A DNA stretch of 64,000 nt from Acinetobacter tandoii DSM 14970 = CIP 107469 (GTDB taxonomy: Bacteria > Pseudomonadota > Gammaproteobacteria > Pseudomonadales > Moraxellaceae): assembly GCF_000400735.1 (NCBI RefSeq), contig NZ_KE007360.1:153308-217307 (forward strand). Reading direction: 5' to 3'. The notes under the pieces were generated by a model, which was given only the letters and a program-made list of their open reading frames with translations, searched no databases and had not been told where the DNA came from. The translations under genes were made by a program, and so were the position numbers. The first letter of the stretch is position 1; the number at the start of each line of letters is the position of its first letter. Below, piece after piece: positions 1 through 9,435 of this stretch.

Positions 1-716
1 TCTTTACGTCCTAAATGGCGTAGAACATTACCATGTGCATCGGCCTCGACAGATTCATTCCCTGGTACGCCATGCAAGAGTTCCTCATAAGATTTTTCTA
101 CCCCAATTTTCCCAATCAGGTTGGTTCCCGCATACAAGTCCTTATCAATACTTTTTAGTTCTTTGTCATTAATACGCCCCACATAACCAATCACATGGGC
201 AAACAGCTCACCATGTGGATAATAACGGGTCATTTGAGTTTCGATATTGACCCCTGGGAACTGGAATTTAACTTCACTGAATTTGGCAATATCAGTTTCA
301 GTTAAATTGAGTTTGATCGAGACACGTTCGGTTTTCTTCGAGGTTTTAATACGTGACAGGAAGCGTTCAATATCTTCGTCGGTCAGATTTAAAATTGGTG
401 TAAGACGCTTAACAGTATCCTCAATATCTTCCACATCGGCACGACTCATGGTCGCGGTAAACACTGGGTAGTTATCGGCTAATAAAATACCATTGCGGTC
501 ATAAATATAACCACGCGCTGGAGCAAGTGGTTGAAGTCGAATACGGTTTTGATCTGATGCCGTTGAAAACTGTTGGTATTGCATAATTTGCAAGTAGGCA
601 TAACGTGCCACCAACAGCAACATAAAAAAGCTGACGATCCCGACAGAGATTAATACTCGATTGCGATAAATGCGCTTTTCTTGTTGGACATTTTTTAAAG
701 GAAAGTGCTGCTTCAT
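1..716 (-). CDS. mrdA: Penicillin-binding protein 2 (N-terminal part, cut by window edge)
   Basis: Reads leftward from an ATG at 716 and runs off the window, so only about 238 N-terminal residues are present. The product begins MKQHFPLKN, has one membrane anchor at about residues 22-42, and then the class B PBP dimerisation region with the motif PARGYIYDRNG. This is the transpeptidase that works with RodA in side-wall peptidoglycan synthesis in rod-shaped bacteria; the catalytic Ser domain lies outside the window. In family terms the order anchor, PARG-type motif, pedestal domain is typical of MrdA rather than FtsI. The reading frame is open throughout. The upstream region (717-967) is shared with a divergent small exported-protein gene and carries a G8 tract. 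Confidence 0.93.
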   Translation of the reverse strand, partial: MKQHFPLKNVQQEKRIYRNRVLISVGIVSFFMLLLVARYAYLQIMQYQQFSTASDQNRIRLQPLAPARGYIYDRNGILLADNYPVFTATMSRADVEDIEDTVKRLTPILNLTDEDIERFLSRIKTSKKTERVSIKLNLTETDIAKFSEVKFQFPGVNIETQMTRYYPHGELFAHVIGYVGRINDKELKSIDKDLYAGTNLIGKIGVEKSYEELLHGVPGNESVEADAHGNVLRHLGRK

Positions 717-805
717 ACGCGATTGACTTACACAGTGGGGGAGAATCAGGAAGGCGCTATTCTAACTCAAGTCACAGGCTTTGATAATGCTTATCTGCTG
801 GAAGT

Positions 806-813
806 GGGGGGGG
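806..813. repeat. G8 homopolymer tract
   Basis: Eight consecutive G residues in an otherwise AT-rich intergenic region, about 90 bases upstream of the mrdA start codon (as C8 on the mrdA strand). Tracts of this length can vary by slippage; no function is shown. Confidence 0.9.
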
Positions 814-839
814 CTAGGTTGTTTAATTGCAACAGTGTG

Positions 840-911
840 TTTTGACTTTATAGACAGTAAAAAGATCAGGTGTTGTATATAAGAATAGAAACAATTCTGT
901 TAAAGTCAAAA
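840..911. repeat. 11-bp perfect inverted repeat with 50-bp spacer
   Basis: TTTTGACTTTA at 840-850 is matched by TAAAGTCAAAA at 901-911. The right arm lies about 57 bases upstream of the exported-protein gene that starts at 968. It could be a regulator-binding pair or simply two fortuitous arms; there is no T-run, so it is not an intrinsic terminator. Confidence 0.6.
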
Positions 912-967
912 ACATGCAAAAAATTTGGAATGCATGCACAATTAAAATAAGGACAAAGGTGACAATA

Positions 968-1495
968 ATGACAAGAGTTTATCCCTTGTTAGCATTGATA
1001 ACATTATTCAATACAGCTTATGCGCAAGATCATCATTATTTACCAGATGCGAAATTGCCTCCTGAAAGTGTCAGCACATGGAATCTGGGAGCAGGGGTAA
1101 CCCAACAACTGATTCATTTAAATACAGAATGGGTTAATCCTTATGGCATAGCCTATGCCAAAGTGGGTTTTTTTCTTACCGATGATTCCCCTTTTGGAAC
1201 ACAAATAGGTTTTAGATATCCTTACTATTTCACAGGAAAGGATAAAAACGGGTATTATGTGGGTGCCTATGCAGGTCATATTGCCAGTAAGCAAGTGGAT
1301 AATAAAGATGAAACACGCTTAGGTGCAGGTGTAGATCTTGCATATGTTTTATTAAACAAAGATCGCATTAGTACATTCAGTGTCGGGCTTGGGGCAGGAG
1401 AAGAATTAAAAAATCGTGAGGGTGTGGTTGTAGAACACATAGAACCGAAAATACAATTCTCTTATACATTAAGTATGGGCTTAGGCAGAAAATAA
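968..1495 (+). CDS. Small exported beta-rich (outer-membrane-like) protein, unknown function
   Basis: 175 residues from ATG 968. An in-frame ATG at 914 would add 18 polar residues in front of the signal peptide and is disfavoured. The start at 968 follows an AAGGA element and gives a classic signal peptide (MTRVYPLLALITLFNTAYA, cleavage before QDHH). The mature part has alternating polar/hydrophobic strands rich in Gly, Tyr and Phe (for example YAKVGFFL, YYVGAYAGH, FSVGLGAGEEL, IQFSYTLSMGLG). That pattern fits a small eight-strand beta barrel or beta sandwich in the outer membrane or periplasm. I do not recognise the family. It stands alone between divergent mrdA and the DUF445 gene. Confidence 0.75.
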   Translation: MTRVYPLLALITLFNTAYAQDHHYLPDAKLPPESVSTWNLGAGVTQQLIHLNTEWVNPYGIAYAKVGFFLTDDSPFGTQIGFRYPYYFTGKDKNGYYVGAYAGHIASKQVDNKDETRLGAGVDLAYVLLNKDRISTFSVGLGAGEELKNREGVVVEHIEPKIQFSYTLSMGLGRK

Positions 1496-1554
1496 CCTGT
1501 TTAAAAAATTAAGAATTAATCTCTGTTATTTGGTCATTATTTTGGAAAATATGC

Positions 1555-2871
1555 ATGCTTGAGTACATCAATCAGTTGTGGCAAACCTTTTTGAATCGTC
1601 CCGATTTTTGGGCTGTGCTGAGCATTATTCCTGTAACTGCTTTTGTAACTTGGGCACATGTTTGGATGGCACTCAAAATGGTGTTCTATCCAATTACTTT
1701 TTGGGGTTTTCATTTAGGTCCCTTGCCTGTGGGTTGGCAAGGTATTGTGCCACGTAAAGCAGGACGCATTTCAGGCATTATTACGGATAATACATTATCT
1801 AAACTGGGTTCTTTGCGCGAATTTTTAGATGCCATGGATCCAGAAGATATGGCGCGTATTATTGGTGAGCAGGTTGGCTTTGAACTGGAACATCTGATTG
1901 ATGAAGTCATGGTCGATCGCAATGCGGTACTTTGGGAAAATTTACCATATTCGATTAAACGCCGTATTTATGCACAGGCACACAAGCAGCTTCCAGAGGT
2001 GTTGAAAGAACTGGTAACAGAATTAACGGTGAACGTCGAGTCATTGGTAGACATGCGAGAAATGGTGGTCAGCCAAATGGAGGGTGATCGTCGTTTAATG
2101 GTGCGTATGTTCTTAAAAGTGGGACAAAAGGAAATCAATTTTATTTGGCATATTAGTGCCCTAATAGGAATGTTTTTTGGTGTGTTCCAAATGATTGTGT
2201 GGTTTGTGGTGCCTTGGCACTGGACAGTCCCATTTTGGGCATCGGTTTGGGGATTTTTAACCAATTGGATTGCAATTTGGATGGTCTTTAACCCGATAGA
2301 GCCACATTATGTACGTTACCCACAACTCACTGAATTAACTAAAGATCGTAAGTTTCCTTGGGTGAAACCAGTCTGGCCGAGAATCGGAACGTATAATATC
2401 CAAGGCGCGTTTATGAAGCGTCAGGAAGAAGTATCGGATGTATTTGCCAGTGTCGTTACTGAAGACTTGATTACGTTAAAATCTATCATGACTGAAATGA
2501 TGTATGGCACGAAAAAAGACAAAACTCGTCGTATCGTCAAACGGCATATTAACCAAATTATGGAAACTCCACTGGTTCGCACATCATTACAGCTCTCTTT
2601 AGGGCCAAAAGAGTACGCAAAACTCAAGACGGACTTGATTGATCGCTCAATTGAAATTACGATGGTGCCAGTATGCGACCCTGCGTTCAATGCGAGCCGT
2701 GCACAGAAAATCTTTCAAATGTTCCGAGAGCGTATCCGAGAGTTAACGCCGAAAGAGTTCCAGAACCTGTTACGTCCTGCATTTCAGGAAGACGAATGGA
2801 TTCTGATTGTATTAGGTGGGGTCACTGGATTTATAGCTGGTACAATACATTTGTTTGTGGCTTTCTTATAA
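1555..2871 (+). CDS. DUF445 family inner-membrane protein
   Basis: 438 residues. Hydrophobic segments lie at about 17-40, 195-220, 225-250 and at the extreme C-terminus (WILIVLGGVTGFIAGTIHLFVAFL region). Between them are amphipathic helical stretches rich in charged residues (for example residues 85-190). The repeated VP(R/W)...G and helical HxxLPEVLKEL pattern is what DUF445 (YheB/YjiN-type) proteins show; their biochemical role is not established. The chosen ATG at 1555 starts MLEYINQ; an ATG at 1551 is in another frame and stops at once. It precedes adk by 85 bases on the same strand, so co-transcription is possible. Confidence 0.75.
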   Translation: MLEYINQLWQTFLNRPDFWAVLSIIPVTAFVTWAHVWMALKMVFYPITFWGFHLGPLPVGWQGIVPRKAGRISGIITDNTLSKLGSLREFLDAMDPEDMARIIGEQVGFELEHLIDEVMVDRNAVLWENLPYSIKRRIYAQAHKQLPEVLKELVTELTVNVESLVDMREMVVSQMEGDRRLMVRMFLKVGQKEINFIWHISALIGMFFGVFQMIVWFVVPWHWTVPFWASVWGFLTNWIAIWMVFNPIEPHYVRYPQLTELTKDRKFPWVKPVWPRIGTYNIQGAFMKRQEEVSDVFASVVTEDLITLKSIMTEMMYGTKKDKTRRIVKRHINQIMETPLVRTSLQLSLGPKEYAKLKTDLIDRSIEITMVPVCDPAFNASRAQKIFQMFRERIRELTPKEFQNLLRPAFQEDEWILIVLGGVTGFIAGTIHLFVAFL

Positions 2872-2944
2872 TTAGATACTCATGCTGACTGTTTAGATCT
2901 GCATAATTGTTGGCTCGAAGTATCATACATATTGTTTTAAATGA

Positions 2945-3616
<672 letters not shown>

Positions 3617-3640
3617 TTCAAACCTGAATTTTTGACTTTA

Positions 3641-3673
3641 AAAGAGTCCTAAGTCATATTAGGGCTCTTTTTA
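3641..3673 (+). terminator. Intrinsic terminator after adk
   Basis: Stem AAAGAGTCCTAA (3641-3652) pairs with TTAGGGCTCTTT (3659-3670) with one G-T wobble, followed by a T-rich tail. Confidence 0.85.
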
Positions 3674-3701
3674 TTTGTCCTAAATTTTTGAGGATACGAT
3701 T

Positions 3702-3884
3702 TTGTTAAAAATTGGTTTATTCATTTTAGTGTTGGCATGCTTGGTCATGTTACTGGGTTTGTTATATATCAGCTTTAAAATGTTAAAAGAAACCCAACAA
3801 AAGCAAAAAGAAGAAAGTAAAATTGCGAAAAAACCCCAATATCAGTTACATCCGAAATTGAAACAAAAACAGTCGAAAAAATAA
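3702..3884 (+). CDS. Small single-pass membrane protein, unknown
   Basis: 60 residues if started at the TTG of 3702, with a GAGGA element about 8 bases upstream. One transmembrane helix fills residues 3-27 (IGLFILVLACLVMLLGLLYI region). It is followed by a strongly basic, Lys/Gln-rich tail (about 30 residues) that would be cytosolic by the positive-inside rule. It sits after the adk terminator and converges on nth. I do not recognise a family; the composition of TM helix plus basic tail and the plausible ribosome site argue for a real gene. Confidence 0.55.
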   Translation: MLKIGLFILVLACLVMLLGLLYISFKMLKETQQKQKEESKIAKKPQYQLHPKLKQKQSKK

Positions 3885-3935
3885 GAGTGTGATTTTGAGA
3901 TAACAGCGTATCTTGTACTAGATCCGCTGCGCTTC

Positions 3936-4634
3936 TTAAATGTTATTAACAGGAATTGCGCGTGCTGCACCAAATTCAAAACGCTCTGGCCAATTACATA
4001 CATCTGAAACCACGCATTCGGCACACTTGGGTTTACGTGCGATACAGCAGTAACGACCATGTAAAATCAGCCAGTGGTGCGCATCGACCATAAATTCTTT
4101 AGGAATAACTTTGACTAGTCGGTGCTCAACTTCGAGGACATTTTTTCCTACTGCCAAACCTGTCCGATTGCCTAATCGAAAAATATGCGTATCCACCGCC
4201 ATGGTGGGATGTCCGAATGCAGTGTTCAACACCACATTTGCAGTTTTACGTCCAACGCCAGGTAAAGCTTCTAAGTCGGCACGATTATTCGGCACTTGAC
4301 TGTTATGTCGTTCAATTAAAATTTGGCAGGTTTTAATGACATTTTCAGCTTTGGAATTATATAAACCAATGGTTCTGATGTATTGCTTGAGCCCTTCAAC
4401 ACCTAACCCCAAAATGGTTTCAGGTGTATTGGCGATTGGAAACAATTTATCTGTGGCTTTATTGACACTAACATCAGTTGCCTGAGCTGAAAGGGTTACT
4501 GCAACTAATAACTCAAACGGCGTAGAAAAGTTTAACTCTGTTGTCGGGTTGGGGCGCTGATCGCGTAAACGTTCAAAGAAGGTTTTAATTTGCTTCTTGG
4601 TCATGTTTTTAACGGTAGAGGTTTTGGTCACCAT
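3936..4634 (-). CDS. nth: Endonuclease III (base-excision repair DNA glycosylase/AP lyase)
   Basis: The product removes oxidised pyrimidines from DNA and nicks the abasic site. Numbered from the ATG at 4634 (232 aa), the helix-hairpin-helix LPGVGRKTANV is at about 124-134 with catalytic Lys130, and the GPD-loop Asp148 lies in AVDTHIFRL. The [4Fe-4S] cluster ligands follow the exact C-X6-C-X2-C-X5-C spacing at 197-213. An upstream in-frame ATG at 4652 would overlap rsxB by 16 bases; the ATG at 4634 starts 2 bases after the rsxB stop and is preferred. Tight spacing suggests an rsxB-nth operon with translational coupling. Confidence 0.96.
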   Translation of the reverse strand: MVTKTSTVKNMTKKQIKTFFERLRDQRPNPTTELNFSTPFELLVAVTLSAQATDVSVNKATDKLFPIANTPETILGLGVEGLKQYIRTIGLYNSKAENVIKTCQILIERHNSQVPNNRADLEALPGVGRKTANVVLNTAFGHPTMAVDTHIFRLGNRTGLAVGKNVLEVEHRLVKVIPKEFMVDAHHWLILHGRYCCIARKPKCAECVVSDVCNWPERFEFGAARAIPVNNI

Positions 4635-4636
4635 GT

Positions 4637-5428
4637 TTAAGCTCCTTGCCAAGCATTGAGTTGTTCGGTCAATGTCAGTAATTGAGCGCGCTTGGTTACA
4701 TCTTCACGAACGCTGAGTTGTTTCTCTAACTTTTTAATTTGTGTTCGTAATTTTGCTAACTCAATGGTTGATTTGGCATCTTGTTGGGTGACAGTAGGTG
4801 TTTTGTCGGCAACTTCAATTACAGGTACTGAATCAAGTTGCGTGGAGAATTGAGCAAATAATGCTGTATCAATTTCGGCACGTACTACAGGGCCCTTACG
4901 CTGCAAGCGACGAGTTTCTTCACGTTGAATATGGGCATAGTAGCGTTGGCGTAAATCGTTTTGCTCTATTGTGCGTTCAATTTCATTCGGTAAGCTATTT
5001 AAATCTTCGACTAAATCAATACAGTCAACTGGACAGGGTGGAATACAAAGTTCACAACCCGTGCATAAATCAGTCAACACACTATGCATGAGTTTCCCCG
5101 ATCCGATAATCGCATCAACGGGGCATGCACTAATACATTTGGTACAACCAATACATTCATCTTCTCGAATAATGGCTTTCATTCGTTGTGGACGACCATC
5201 CGATTGAAGAGGCCATACGCTTTCCTCTGCTTTTAGAGATGGGCGTTGTAATAATTCAGCTAAAGCATCAGCCACAGGCTGTCCACCTGGGACGCATTTA
5301 TTGGCTGCTTCTCCTTCTGCAATCGCTTTGGCGTAGGGAAGGCAACCATCTCGATGACCACATAAACCACATTGAGTTTGGGGGAGTAGCGCGTCGATGC
5401 GTTGAATGAGAGCAATTTGCGAAATCAT
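4637..5428 (-). CDS. rsxB: RnfB/RsxB-type ferredoxin protein
   Basis: 263 residues. An N-terminal Fe-S domain carries C20-x2-C23-x5-C29 and C45, and two ferredoxin [4Fe-4S] motifs follow: C92-C95-C98-C102 and C122-C125-C128-C132. The C-terminus (about 170-263) is a charged helical extension ending in a probable coiled coil ([15 protein letters not shown]). In most gammaproteobacteria RsxB is one of six subunits of the Rsx/Rnf membrane electron-transfer complex. Here no other rsx/rnf subunit is adjacent and the usual N-terminal membrane anchor is missing, so it probably acts as a soluble ferredoxin-like electron carrier. Its coupling to nth, an Fe-S enzyme, is suggestive but proves nothing. 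Confidence 0.88.
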   Translation of the reverse strand: MISQIALIQRIDALLPQTQCGLCGHRDGCLPYAKAIAEGEAANKCVPGGQPVADALAELLQRPSLKAEESVWPLQSDGRPQRMKAIIREDECIGCTKCISACPVDAIIGSGKLMHSVLTDLCTGCELCIPPCPVDCIDLVEDLNSLPNEIERTIEQNDLRQRYYAHIQREETRRLQRKGPVVRAEIDTALFAQFSTQLDSVPVIEVADKTPTVTQQDAKSTIELAKLRTQIKKLEKQLSVREDVTKRAQLLTLTEQLNAWQGA

Positions 5429-5766
5429 GCGAAAACCACGCCTGTTTTTAGAACAGGATTAGAGAGATAGAGTCAAATTTTCCTGAATTTTAGCATGATT
5501 TAGGTGATTAATCTTGTGTTCCAAATTAATGCATTAAATGTGTTTATATGGTGCAAAAAAAAGTGGATTATTAAGTCAGGGTTTAAAAATAGGAAAGACA
5601 AACTTTATTTAATAGTTAAAATAATTATTTGTTATATATTGAAAATATCAAGTTATTTTAAATAAATATTGTGGAAGGTGGATAAAAAGTATTTAATGTT
5701 TTGCGCCAAAATTTATCACTTAATTTAATTTTGACCTATTTTGATTCATAAATTGCTGAGGATGAA
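5429..5766. other. Divergent AT-rich spacer between rsxB and gdhA
   Basis: 338 bases, very AT-rich, with several TATAAT-like and TTGAxx-like words but no pair with good spacing that I would call a promoter. It must hold the divergent promoters of rsxB-nth and gdhA. No ORF or RNA gene is apparent. Confidence 0.6.
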
Positions 5767-7113
5767 GTGTTGAAATACAGTAGCCTAAACGACTTTTTGG
5801 ATTACGTAAAAACACGTGATGCACACCAACCCGAGTTTTTACAAGCGGTAGAAGAGGTGATGACCAGTCTGTGGCCATTCATTGAAAAGAACCCAAAATA
5901 TGCAGCACATGGATTACTTGAGCGTTTAATTGAACCAGAACGTGCTATCCAATTCCGCGTGTCATGGGTCGATGATCAAGGTAACACCCAAGTAAATCGA
6001 GCATTTCGTGTTCAATACAACTCAGCAATTGGTCCATTTAAGGGTGGGATGCGTTTCCATCCCTCTGTCAATTTATCCATTTTAAAATTCTTGGGTTTTG
6101 AACAGACTTTTAAAAATGCCTTAACAACGTTGCCTATGGGTGGCGGAAAAGGCGGTTCTGACTTTGACCCTAAAGGGAAGTCAGAAGGCGAAATTATGCG
6201 TTTCTGCCAAGCATTAATGATTGAGCTATACCGTCACTTAGGTTCTAACACAGATATTCCTGCTGGAGATATTGGTGTTGGTGGCCGTGAAGTCGGCTAT
6301 ATGGCTGGGATGATGAAAAAACTCAGTAATGATACTTCTTGTGTATTTACTGGAAAAGGTTTGGCATTTGGTGGGTCTTTGGCACGTCCAGAAGCAACGG
6401 GTTATGGCACAGTATACTTTGCTGAAGAAATGCTAAAAACGCGTGGTGATAGTTTCCACGGAAAAACTGTGACCATTTCAGGTTCGGGTAATGTTGCACA
6501 ATTTGCTGCTGAAAAAGCCATGTTCCTAGGCGCAAAAGTGGTATCACTTTCAGACTCGAATGGTACGGTTTATGTCAAAGATGGTTTCACCGATGAACTT
6601 TTAGCAGAAGTGATGCATTTGAAAAATGAAGCCCGTGGACGTATTTCTGAATTTGCATCTAAGCATGGATTTGAATATTTAGAAGGCAAGCGCCCTTGGG
6701 GGATTCCTTGTGATATCGCTTTACCATGTGCAACTCAGAATGAATTGACGGGTGAAGATGCAGAGGTATTATTGGCTAATGGTGTTTTCTGTGTTGCAGA
6801 AGGTGCCAATATGCCTTCAACACTCGATGCTGTAGAAAAATTTGTTGCAGCGAAAATTCTGTATGCACCAGGTAAGGCATCTAATGCTGGTGGTGTAGCC
6901 ACTTCGGGTCTTGAAATGTCACAAAATGCATTGCGTTTAGGATGGAGCTTCGAAGAAGTCGATGAGCGTTTACATGCAATTATGAAAGACATTCACCGTA
7001 ATTGCGTTAAATATGGCACGAAAGCAGACGGTAGCATTAATTATGTGGATGGTGCCAATATTGCAGGCTTTGTGAAAGTGGCAGACGCGATGTTGTCTCA
7101 AGGCGTATTCTAG
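5767..7113 (+). CDS. gdhA: NADP-specific glutamate dehydrogenase
   Basis: 448 residues, matching the hexameric bacterial/fungal NADP-GDH (about 447). It makes glutamate from 2-oxoglutarate, ammonia and NADPH. KGGMRFHPS (92-100) and PMGGGKGG (123-130, catalytic Lys128) mark the glutamate site, PAGDIGVGGRE (165-175) the second catalytic Asp, and the Rossmann GSGNVA is at 239-244. The start is unusual: there is no in-frame ATG. GTG 5767 or TTG 5770 are the candidates, with GAGG at 5758-5761. TTG gives the better 8-base spacing. An out-of-frame 3-codon ATG..TGA (5762-5773) overlaps the start. A terminator follows at 7134. Confidence 0.96.
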   Translation: MLKYSSLNDFLDYVKTRDAHQPEFLQAVEEVMTSLWPFIEKNPKYAAHGLLERLIEPERAIQFRVSWVDDQGNTQVNRAFRVQYNSAIGPFKGGMRFHPSVNLSILKFLGFEQTFKNALTTLPMGGGKGGSDFDPKGKSEGEIMRFCQALMIELYRHLGSNTDIPAGDIGVGGREVGYMAGMMKKLSNDTSCVFTGKGLAFGGSLARPEATGYGTVYFAEEMLKTRGDSFHGKTVTISGSGNVAQFAAEKAMFLGAKVVSLSDSNGTVYVKDGFTDELLAEVMHLKNEARGRISEFASKHGFEYLEGKRPWGIPCDIALPCATQNELTGEDAEVLLANGVFCVAEGANMPSTLDAVEKFVAAKILYAPGKASNAGGVATSGLEMSQNALRLGWSFEEVDERLHAIMKDIHRNCVKYGTKADGSINYVDGANIAGFVKVADAMLSQGVF

Positions 7114-7133
7114 ATATTAGCCGCCTAAGTTGT

Positions 7134-7166
7134 AAAAAAGCCGATGCAATTGTATCGGCTTTTTTA
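7134..7166. terminator. Bidirectional intrinsic terminator between gdhA and the META lipoprotein gene
   Basis: AAAAAAGCCGAT (7134-7145) pairs with ATCGGCTTTTTT (7154-7165). The A-run and T-run flank both sides, so it can stop transcription from both convergent genes. Confidence 0.88.
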
Positions 7167-7175
7167 TGCTTGTAT

Positions 7176-7946
7176 TTATTTTACAGTTTCGGTTTCAATC
7201 ACCATATCTTTGACATAAGCATATTTAGATTGGTCCGCAGCAGGGTTTTGACGTTCAAAACGTTTTACCCGAACAATTTGGCGGGTTTTAGAATCGTGAA
7301 TATAGCCTTCGATATGGTCGTAGAATAAAGTCCAATCTTTATCGACAGTTGTTTTCAGACCTTTGTCATCATATTTGATTTCACGAACTTGTAAGCACTC
7401 AATGCGAGCGACACCTGCGGAACAGGTTTTTGTTTCTGGTGAAATTTCTAAAAAGATGGTTTCACCTTGAGATTGGTATTTGGTTTCAGGTGTCATTTTC
7501 CCAACAAAGACATGTTTTTCACCTTTCGCAGAAACCAGTGTTAAAGTCGGTGCTTCAACATTTTGGCTATTCAAGGTAAATTGAATTGAACGTTGACCGA
7601 GTAAATCTGCGGCTAAGCGTTCTTGTTGCATCGCAGGTTCAGCACAAGCCATTTGCGTGCCCATCATTGCACCTGTGACAATTTTGTCACCTTCAATTTT
7701 CCAGCTCGTACCTAAACCGTTACAGCTAGTTTTTACGGACAACTGTCCTTGTGTATTAAACGACAGCGTTAAAGGTTTTGGCGTGGTCGATGTGGTGCTG
7801 ATCCATTCATAGGCAGCAAGTGTTTTGTTTTGATCAGGAATTGATTGTACATTCACAGCTTGATCCAAATTTGATGGTGTTTGAGTTGATTGGCAAGCAG
7901 CAAGAGAAAAAGGCAACAAAGCAAGTAAAAGGTATTTCAATTTCAT
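7176..7946 (-). CDS. META/DUF4377 domain lipoprotein
   Basis: 256 residues. The N-terminus is a lipoprotein signal with lipobox LAAC (Cys18), so the protein should be anchored to a membrane facing the periplasm. Residues about 42-150 form a META (DUF306/HslJ-like) domain with the typical SCNG and GTQMAC motifs. Residues about 155-256 look like a DUF4377 domain, with paired cysteines in KTCSAG and IECLQV. META proteins such as HslJ are linked to novobiocin or heat-stress resistance, but the molecular role is unknown. It is monocistronic and convergent with gdhA. Confidence 0.8.
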   Translation of the reverse strand: MKLKYLLLALLPFSLAACQSTQTPSNLDQAVNVQSIPDQNKTLAAYEWISTTSTTPKPLTLSFNTQGQLSVKTSCNGLGTSWKIEGDKIVTGAMMGTQMACAEPAMQQERLAADLLGQRSIQFTLNSQNVEAPTLTLVSAKGEKHVFVGKMTPETKYQSQGETIFLEISPETKTCSAGVARIECLQVREIKYDDKGLKTTVDKDWTLFYDHIEGYIHDSKTRQIVRVKRFERQNPAADQSKYAYVKDMVIETETVK

Positions 7947-8061
7947 TTTTAAATTAACACTTTAGTGAATAGATACAAAACTAAAGGTTAAATGATTAAT
8001 AAAAAAAAGAAATGAATACGTGTACAACATTTGTATTCATTTCTTTAATTTTTAGAAAGGA

Positions 8062-8838
8062 TTAGTCAAAACGGTAAATGTCCATTCCCAATGAACCCAT
8101 TGTGAAACTGCTATGGACAATATTAAAGCGTTTGCCCGTACCCATTGCAAAAAATAAAGGCGCAAAATGTTCTAAAGTTGGATGATTGCGCTGTACATAG
8201 GGAATGCTGTTCCAGTCCAATACTGCTTCATAGTCTTGATGCGACAGTTTTTGAACTACATAGTTTCGGAAGGTCGATGCCCATATAGGCACATCCTGCG
8301 ATTCCCCATGCCATGACAATTCAGACAAATTATGGGTAATACTGCCCGAACCAATCAGTAAAACTTGTTGTTCACGTAAAACTGAAAGAGCTTGCCCAAT
8401 TTGATAAATCTGTTCTGCTGACATATGCATAGGTAGTGAAATTTCAACCACTGGGATATCTGCATTCGGGAACATGTGGAGTAATGGCATCCACACACCA
8501 TGATCACGCGGGCGGCTATTATTGGCGTGGGCATCAAATCCTGCATCAGACAGTCGCTTTAAAATGTCTTCGGCAAGTTGAGGGTCACCAGGAGCAGGGT
8601 AGCGAATTTCATATAGCGCAGGGGGGAAACCACGAAAATCATGCCAAGTTTCTGGGCGGATGCCCGTATTGACCTCAAGTGCCTGACTTTCCCAGTGTGC
8701 TGACATCACGACAATCGCTTTAGGTGTTGGTAGATTTGAACTCAAACGTTGTAAGGCTGGACCGACTTGTTCAGGGTTAAGCGCAAGCATGGGAGATCCA
8801 TGAGAAATAAATAAACCTGGTAAAGTTTGTAGATTCAT
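8062..8838 (-). CDS. ygiD: DODA-type extradiol aromatic-ring-opening dioxygenase
   Basis: 258 residues, full length for the YgiD/LigB-fold family (E. coli YgiD is a 4,5-DOPA extradiol dioxygenase). Metal-site histidines are visible in ISHGSP (His13), MSAHWE (His48) and GSITHNL (His169). RDHGVWMPL (His113) is the expected active-site histidine, and NHPTLEHFAPL lies near the C-terminus. The zinc or iron at this site opens catechol-type rings. The true substrate in this organism cannot be read from the sequence. It is a single gene flanked by terminators or gaps; the start ATG at 8838 has no alternative nearby. Confidence 0.88.
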   Translation of the reverse strand: MNLQTLPGLFISHGSPMLALNPEQVGPALQRLSSNLPTPKAIVVMSAHWESQALEVNTGIRPETWHDFRGFPPALYEIRYPAPGDPQLAEDILKRLSDAGFDAHANNSRPRDHGVWMPLLHMFPNADIPVVEISLPMHMSAEQIYQIGQALSVLREQQVLLIGSGSITHNLSELSWHGESQDVPIWASTFRNYVVQKLSHQDYEAVLDWNSIPYVQRNHPTLEHFAPLFFAMGTGKRFNIVHSSFTMGSLGMDIYRFD

Positions 8839-8952
8839 CGTCTTGCGCCTAATTTGAATAAGAGAATATGTTCATCATGCCAAAGAGAAATAGTTGAATA
8901 AAGCATTTCTATTCAACGTATTGTTGCAATTATAGAATGATAGGAGATGGCT

Positions 8953-9435
8953 TTAACCCGCCCGATGATAGGGATGATTGTGATTAATGCTCATGGCTCG
9001 ATATAACTGTTCAATCAGCATGACACGCACCAATGGGTGTGGCAAGGTCAGTTTTGATAATGACCAATGCCATGCGGCTGCTTTACGGACCGCTTCTGAA
9101 TGACCATCTGGTCCACCAATCGCCAAGGCGACATCATTGCCTTCTAGCATCCAAGACTTCATGGTATCAGCCAGTTTTTCAGTGCTGAATTCACGACCAC
9201 CCACTTCAAGCGCGATGAGCGTCTCATTCTGTTTGAGCGCATTTAAAATGCTATCACCTTCAATTTGTCGATATTTTAAAATGTCGGCTTCAGAATCATT
9301 TTTTCCACGCTTTGCCATGGGCAACTCAATAATTTGCGTTTGTACAAAAGGTTGAATTCGTTTGAAATAATCTTCAAAACCCGTCAGAACCCAAGCTGGC
9401 ATTTTTTGACCGATGGTCAGAATTCGTATTTTCAT
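8953..9435 (-). CDS. rlmH: 23S rRNA pseudouridine-1915 N3-methyltransferase RlmH
   Basis: 160 residues from the ATG at 9435 (MKIRILTIGQKMP). An ATG 12 bases upstream adds MMPD and is less like the family. RlmH is a SPOUT-class knotted methyltransferase that modifies pseudouridine 1915 in helix 69 of 23S rRNA using SAM. Signatures are LEVGGREFSTEKLA, the SAM-binding knot AIGGPDGHSEAV and the C-terminal LIEQLYRAMSINHNHPYHR. The C-terminal motif is nearly invariant in the family and makes this identification firm. Confidence 0.97.
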   Translation of the reverse strand: MKIRILTIGQKMPAWVLTGFEDYFKRIQPFVQTQIIELPMAKRGKNDSEADILKYRQIEGDSILNALKQNETLIALEVGGREFSTEKLADTMKSWMLEGNDVALAIGGPDGHSEAVRKAAAWHWSLSKLTLPHPLVRVMLIEQLYRAMSINHNHPYHRAG

